Source of the DNA: Salinibacterium sp. M195
GTDB taxonomy: Bacteria > Actinomycetota > Actinomycetes > Actinomycetales > Microbacteriaceae
NCBI RefSeq assembly: GCF_019443965.1
Contig: NZ_CP040814.1
Location: 620,001-684,000 of the forward strand
Direction: 5' to 3'
DNA length: 64,000 bases
Within the stretch, counting starts at the first letter, position 1; every line of letters begins with the position of its first letter. The notes beneath the pieces are model-generated. The model had not been told where the DNA came from. It saw only the letters and a list, made by a program, of their open reading frames with translations, and searched no databases. Shown here in pieces: positions 62,101 to 64,000 of this stretch. A program made the translations under genes and the position numbers.

Positions 62101-64000
62101 CTTGCAACGCCGTCTGGAATCGACCCCGGCACAGCGGATGTCGATGGTACCGAGGTCCCCGCAACCGTTGTCGTTGAGCCCAATGCGAGCCTCAGCGCGA
62201 GCAAGTTTGGTGAGCTCCGCGCCGGTGGAATTGGTCAAGTCGGCGACATTGTCGACTACACCCTCGTCGCGACGAACACCGGCAACGTCACCCTGCACGA
62301 GGGCGAGCTACTCGATCCGCTGCCCGGAATCACGCCTCCCGTCATTACCTGGCCTACTCCGGCAGAGCCTGGCGTGCTCAAGGTTGGCGAGTCCGTCACC
62401 GGAACCGCCTCTTACGCGCTCACTCAAGAAGACGTTGACCGCGGTTACCGCGACAACACCGCGCGCGTTCAAGCCCTGACCCCGAATAACGTGGTGGTTC
62501 CCGCAATCACGAACACCGTCATCATTCCGACGGTTCGGCCCGCTCCGCTCCTCACCGTAGACAAGTCGGCGGTCGTGGCCGACGCGGGCGAACTCGGCGA
62601 CGAGATCGCGTACTCCTTCACGATCACCAACGATGGAAACATCACCGTCTCTGGCATCACTCTCGCTGACCCGCTACCCGGTCTCACGGGTCTCACCGTC
62701 AACTGGCCTGCCGCAAACACCACGCAGACTCTTGCTCCCCTGGAGAGCGTCACCGCGACCGCGACCTACGAAATCACTCAGGACGACGTAAACGCGGGAG
62801 AGGTCGTCAACACGGCCACTGCCAGCGGAACCGGTGCACAGAACACTCCGGTCACCGGATCCTCGCCCGAGGTCGTCACCGAAATCGTTGAGGCTGCTCC
62901 GTCGCTTACCGCGACCAAGAGCGCGGCCCTTGCGGCTGGTGCAACGGGAGTCGCGGGCGACACAGTTGAATACAGCTTTACCGTCACGAACGACGGAAAC
63001 GTTTCTCTGACATCCGTCAACCTCATCGACCAGTTGCCAGGGCTCACGGCTGTGACGTTCGGCACATGGCCAACGGCGACCGACGGTCTTCTCAACCCTG
63101 GTGATGATGTTTCCGCGACCGCAACGTACACGCTCCTGCAGAGCGATATCGATGCAGGTTCTCTATCCAACAGCGTCAACGCCATGGGTGTTCCGCCGAC
63201 CGGATCTGCTGTGACCCAGCCAGCATCCGCAACGCTCGCGCTCACGCCAGCCCCCGACTTCACGATCGTGAAGACCGGAGACCTCGGCACCCAACTAGGT
63301 GACGTCGACGATGTCATCGACTACTCGTTCAGCGTTACCAACTCGGGCAACGTGACGCTTTCGGGCGTAGTCCTCGTCGACTCCATGGCGGGTGTCAGCG
63401 ACCCGGTCATCACGTGGCCAGGCGTCGACCGAGTTCTCGCTCCCGGAGAGACGGCGACCGCTACAGCGAATTACGCAATCACTCAAGAAGATATCGACGC
63501 GGGATCCGTCTCGAACACCGCTCAAGCGCTGGGTGCGACCCCAGATGGCAGTGAGTACTTCGAGTTCTCTGACCCTGCGGTAAACCCCACCGTTGACCGC
63601 GCGGCATCCGTCACGATCGACAAGGTCGGTACAACGCCGGATGGCGCGGCGCTTGGCGACCTCGTTCGCTACAACTTCACGCTGCAGAATACTGGCAATA
63701 CGACCCTCACTGGTGTCGCGATCGACGACCCGCTCGTCGGGCTGTCGACCATCGTTTACTCGTGGCCCGGTGTTGCCGGAGAGCTAGCACCAGGCGCCTT
63801 GGCAACGGCGACCGCGTGGTACGCCATCACGCAAGCGGATATCGATCTTGGCTACGTGCGTAACTCGGCGGATGTCGACGCGACGTCTCCACTCGGTGCT
63901 GTTGAGAACTCGGTTGGCCCCATTGACGTGCCGACCGTGACGGCTGCCGCGGCGATCGAGACCACGAAGAATGGCGCGCTCGAACCTGGCGCCACTGGCT
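53179..64000 (+). CDS. Giant secreted repeat protein, repeat part (continues past window)
   Basis: An uninterrupted frame of over 3,600 codons with no stop before base 64000; it has no signal peptide of its own and continues the protein begun at 51831. After ~70 residues that finish the first domain come repeats of ~117 residues of DUF11/DUF7507 type. A typical unit reads: 'TTKSG..', 'GDTVTYTFTVKNTGNVTL', 'V.IADPLPGLSALTYGTWP', 'GTLAPGQTVTATATYTV', 'KQSDVDAGSV.NTATA.G'. I count 30 complete units and the start of a 31st. The repeats contain no Cys. Such proteins are exported and surface-exposed, probably stalk-like adhesins; the C-terminal anchor lies outside the window. Confidence 0.85.
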   Translation, partial: MTIADDQTNCVRALTGVTLAPLQSYTYTCTANGPTSASYDTTATASASTVVGANSATGSDSTRVLLSAIALTKTSALAGGATGRAGDTLNYTFTVRNSGDSPLTGVAVADPLPGLSAITYTWPTGTAGALAPGASATGQATYTLTQADVDAGSIANTATATGTDADGGIKPTATANRTTPIPVNALFATTKSATYAGAGVGNVGDTVNYAFSVKNTGNVTLTSVVLADPLPGLSALAVTWPGTSGRLAPGQTATATATYTVTQANVNAGKIVNQANVSGRTPKNVAVSGVSNEVTLATAPAAPALTTTKSGTVANPKGVGSVATYNFSAKNTGNVTLTGVAIADPLTGLSPLTYSWPGTAGTLAPGQTVTATATYTVKQSDVDAGLVRNTATSSGTSPGGTAVTAASPRVDLPLQTRVPAVSLAKSGALAGGSSAGSTVNYSFVLTNSGNVTLTNAGITDPLSGLSAIAYGTWPGTVGTLAPGQSVTATATYTVKQSDVDAGAVVNSATAKGTPPTGADVTRATPATVPITADAKMVVTKSGAYTTGSGAVGSVVTYAFSVKNDGNVTLSQVALADPLSGLSSISVTWPGATGVLTPGQTATGTATYTVKQSDVDAGSVKNTATATAKTPAGVLVTQPSAESVVPTVAPTRVITTTKSAAIAGAGTGKLGDVIAYSFTAKNNGNVTLSGVTIADPHAGLSALTYAWPGATGVLAPGQTVTAVATYTIKQSDVDAGTVKNIATGSGTHGGTTVSSPSPEITVPTVTANPVITTLKSGALAAGSTGRAGDTVNFTIKLTNSGNVTLTSVSATDTLPDLSALTYGTWPSGTAGTLAPGQSVTATATYTLKQSDVDAGSVSNTATGSGTPPTGAAVTSVSPATVPITAGPALTVSKSGAVTTGNGSVGDTVTFSFVVRNTGNVTATGVGITDTLPDLSAVTFGTWPSGTAGTLAPNTQVTATATYEIKQTDVNAGSVENTATASGSTPTGGTVTATSPRAVVPTVAPSPSITTTKTASVAGTGAVGDVITYTFTAKNTGNVTLKGVTIADPLTGLSALTYGTWPGSTTGTLQPNWEVTATATYTIVQSDVDAGSVKNLATSTGNFGTTAVSDPSPQVTTPTIASVRTISLAKTGVLATGATGVAGDTVNYTFVVRNTGNVTLTSVGVTDPLPGLTAVTFGTWPSGTAGRLLPNTQVTATATYILKQSDVDAGSVANTATTRGTPPTGAAVSATNPATVPVAANGALAVAKTGAVTSGTGGVGSTMTFSFTITNPGNVTMTGVAIADSLVGLSAPVYTWPTATAGRIAPGETVTATATYTVKQADVNAGSVSNTATVSGKTPTNATATSAPSTANVPTITGAPQLATTKSANVTSGAKAGDSITYSIAISNTGNQTITGVTLTDSLAGLSTPAITWPGVAGTLAPGQTATALASYTVKQSDVDAGSIANTASAAGTAPGATPVSDDSNPVVTTTVTPAPTLSLVKSGTLPAGSTSVAGEVVTYSFVIRNTGNVTITGAAVSDPLSGLSSITYGTWPSGTTGTLAPNTQVTATATYTVKQTDVDAGSIANTATATGTGVSGGAATPKTSSATVPLASTAKLTVSKTGAVAAGANKVGDTVTFSFVVKNTGNVTLSSVGIADTLADLSAVTFGTWPGGTTGVLAPNAQVTATATYTIKQSDVNAGSVKNTATASGTPPSGPVATATSTQAVVPTVAASPALVTTKSAVVGGTGTGAIGDTITYTFTARNAGNVTLTGVTLTDPLTGLSTPTYVWSGGVSGQLNPNATVTGTATYTIAQADVDAGSVKNIATATGTPPTGAAVTAPSPQVVTPTIASAPKIGVTKSGALAPGAQGVAGDVVTWSLTLTNSGNVTLTSVAVTDTLPDISAVSYGTWPSTAGTLAPGQSVSATATYVLKQADIDAGAVSNTANGAGTPPRGSPATATAPATLPLASNSTVTLDKTAAIVSPGTGVVGDTIRYTFTAENTGNVTLTNVIIADPRPGLSALTYGTWTSGTVGRLAPGQTVTATADYVIRQADQNAGVVNNTASVSGKPPVGPNTTASSAAVATPTATRVPGILTTKTSSAAGAAAVGDVITYTITVRNTGNTTLTSVSASDPLSGLSTLTYGAWPGGVTGTLQPSTQVVATAKYTIKQSDVNAGSVTNTATGQGTSPSAGVITDPSDEVVTPTVAANPVATFTKTGALAPGSVGLAGDTITYTFTTKNTGNVTLTGVGVTDPLPGLGTISSTWPGATGVLTPGQTVTATANYTVKQSDVDAGSVSNTATLSATPPSGTPFTETDSETVSITATPRIEVEKTSEVIGDGALGDTVIFTMTMRNTGNQTLTVVTLIDSLPGLAAPTFVWPGADNELAPGETAVATASYVIDQDDINLGTVTNTATVSAQPPGGAPEVNASSGPVTVATGLQRPELTTTKTVLPANVPSPAAVGAVIPYDFTVKNTGNVTVENLVLNDPLLGASTPTLSSTTLLPGETATATANYTITQADVDAGAVTNTVKSQGTLLGAVPIESPVASVTTPTAPAAPGISVTKAGTAAQDAGDLIDWTFTVTNTGNVTLSGVTLNDALAGVTPVFGTFPSGISGQLNPGDSVLATADDYVVTQADVDAGSVVNTVTASGTPARGAVANATTAATVPLAPDAGITIVKAEDVTPAARGLGDPVNFTFTVTNTGNVTLSSISIIDELDGVSAISYDWTGNPSQTLAPNAVLTATATYTLTQDDIDRGFVDNDSSVLASTPAGAILDQPSNTVTVATETSAPVLVTTKDAVLNGTGVVGDTISYTITMLNGGNVTVTDAAITDSLAGLSALVYGEWLSGVDGELAPGESVSATANYTITQADVDAGSVSNVASGDAKSARDGAAVTDDSPAAVTPLVTQSAAISATKTGALESGAEGEAEDIVEFSFTITNDGNVTLTGVTLTDPLADLSAITYTWPTATDGVLAPGATATAVATYELKQSDVDSGSVVNLATPSGIDPGTADVDGTEVPATVVVEPNASLSASKFGELRAGGIGQVGDIVDYTLVATNTGNVTLHEGELLDPLPGITPPVITWPTPAEPGVLKVGESVTGTASYALTQEDVDRGYRDNTARVQALTPNNVVVPAITNTVIIPTVRPAPLLTVDKSAVVADAGELGDEIAYSFTITNDGNITVSGITLADPLPGLTGLTVNWPAANTTQTLAPLESVTATATYEITQDDVNAGEVVNTATASGTGAQNTPVTGSSPEVVTEIVEAAPSLTATKSAALAAGATGVAGDTVEYSFTVTNDGNVSLTSVNLIDQLPGLTAVTFGTWPTATDGLLNPGDDVSATATYTLLQSDIDAGSLSNSVNAMGVPPTGSAVTQPASATLALTPAPDFTIVKTGDLGTQLGDVDDVIDYSFSVTNSGNVTLSGVVLVDSMAGVSDPVITWPGVDRVLAPGETATATANYAITQEDIDAGSVSNTAQALGATPDGSEYFEFSDPAVNPTVDRAASVTIDKVGTTPDGAALGDLVRYNFTLQNTGNTTLTGVAIDDPLVGLSTIVYSWPGVAGELAPGALATATAWYAITQADIDLGYVRNSADVDATSPLGAVENSVGPIDVPTVTAAAAIETTKNGALEPGATG
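53386..64000 (+). repeat. Array of ~352-bp coding repeats with a three-unit (~1,057-bp) higher-order pattern
   Basis: The conserved Lys that opens each unit recurs every ~352 bases. Units fall into three kinds in strict rotation. A: 'KSGALA.G..G.AGD', preceded by a 'TPT/VPT' linker. B: 'VSKSGAVTTG.G.VGD', preceded by 'ATVPI/L'. C: 'ITTTKSA.VAG.G..GD', preceded by 'VVPTV'. The A-unit Lys codons are at 53395, 54451, 55498, 56560, 57616, 58687, 59752, 60796, 61849, 62917 and 63967. Units up to about 60000 are close to each other; later ones are more divergent and more acidic, but keep the rotation. Confidence 0.85.

Noticed and set aside
53386..64000. CRISPR-like or tandem non-coding array
   Set aside because: The period (~352 bp) and continuous coding frame show protein-domain repeats, not spacers and short repeats.

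Overview
The window looks like a stretch of chromosome from a high-GC actinobacterium, most likely of the family Microbacteriaceae (Salinibacterium/Rhodoglobus-like). The reasons are the grpE-dnaJ-hspR order with a zinc-finger-free DnaJ, an HspR/HAIR heat-shock circuit, frequent GTG starts, DUF6153/DUF305 and CU044_5270-type genes, and an F420-type luciferase-like oxidoreductase. I see no tRNA, rRNA, insertion sequence, prophage or CRISPR array, and no gene-free gap longer than about 250 bases. The assignment comes from reading alone; no search was run.

Layout. (1) 1-1686: end of a heat-shock operon (grpE tail, dnaJ, hspR), then a YqjF/DUF2071 gene. (2) 2692-11528: a nitrogen-scavenging locus with a beta-ureidopropionase-like amidohydrolase, dihydropyrimidinase, an F420-type oxidoreductase, a ThiXYZ/SsuABC-like importer with two different permeases, and a class III aminotransferase. 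Together they look like reductive pyrimidine or hydantoin breakdown to beta-alanine and beyond. (3) 11659-14191: DUF6153 and DUF305 proteins and an APC amino-acid permease. (4) 14217-19958: a polyamine importer (potA-D-B-C), divergent from a GntR regulator and a soluble Cache-domain protein. (5) 20716-26090: a xylose-type sugar ABC operon with a ROK regulator and a NagB-like isomerase whose active-site motif is altered. (6) 26171-31892: anti-sigma-like protein and ECF sigma factor, small membrane proteins, an AroE-like dehydrogenase, a lone Imm11-like protein, and an RsmC-like methyltransferase. (7) 32113-38289: gabD, gabT, a PucR regulator and a second gabD, i.e. GABA catabolism, the natural partner of the polyamine importer. 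(8) 38334-47021: an HSP90-family gene followed by two related TPR-like genes, divergent from an N-domain-less clpB. (9) 47050-51600: xth, a small membrane protein, pyrE, a septum-formation-domain protein, a HAD phosphatase and an orphan adenine methyltransferase. (10) 51831 to the window end: one enormous secreted repeat protein, at least about 4,050 codons, still open at base 64000.

The most interesting items are these. The HSP90-TPR-TPR operon faces clpB across a 119-base gap that holds a near-perfect HspR (HAIR) operator, while the hspR gene itself sits at the start of the window. The giant protein carries 30 full repeats of about 117 residues that follow a three-repeat (A-B-C, about 1,057 bp) higher-order pattern, and its frame is broken by one surplus A in an A5 run at 53173-53177. 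The NagB-like enzyme has lost the catalytic Asp of the family motif. A soluble Cache protein is paired with the polyamine GntR regulator.
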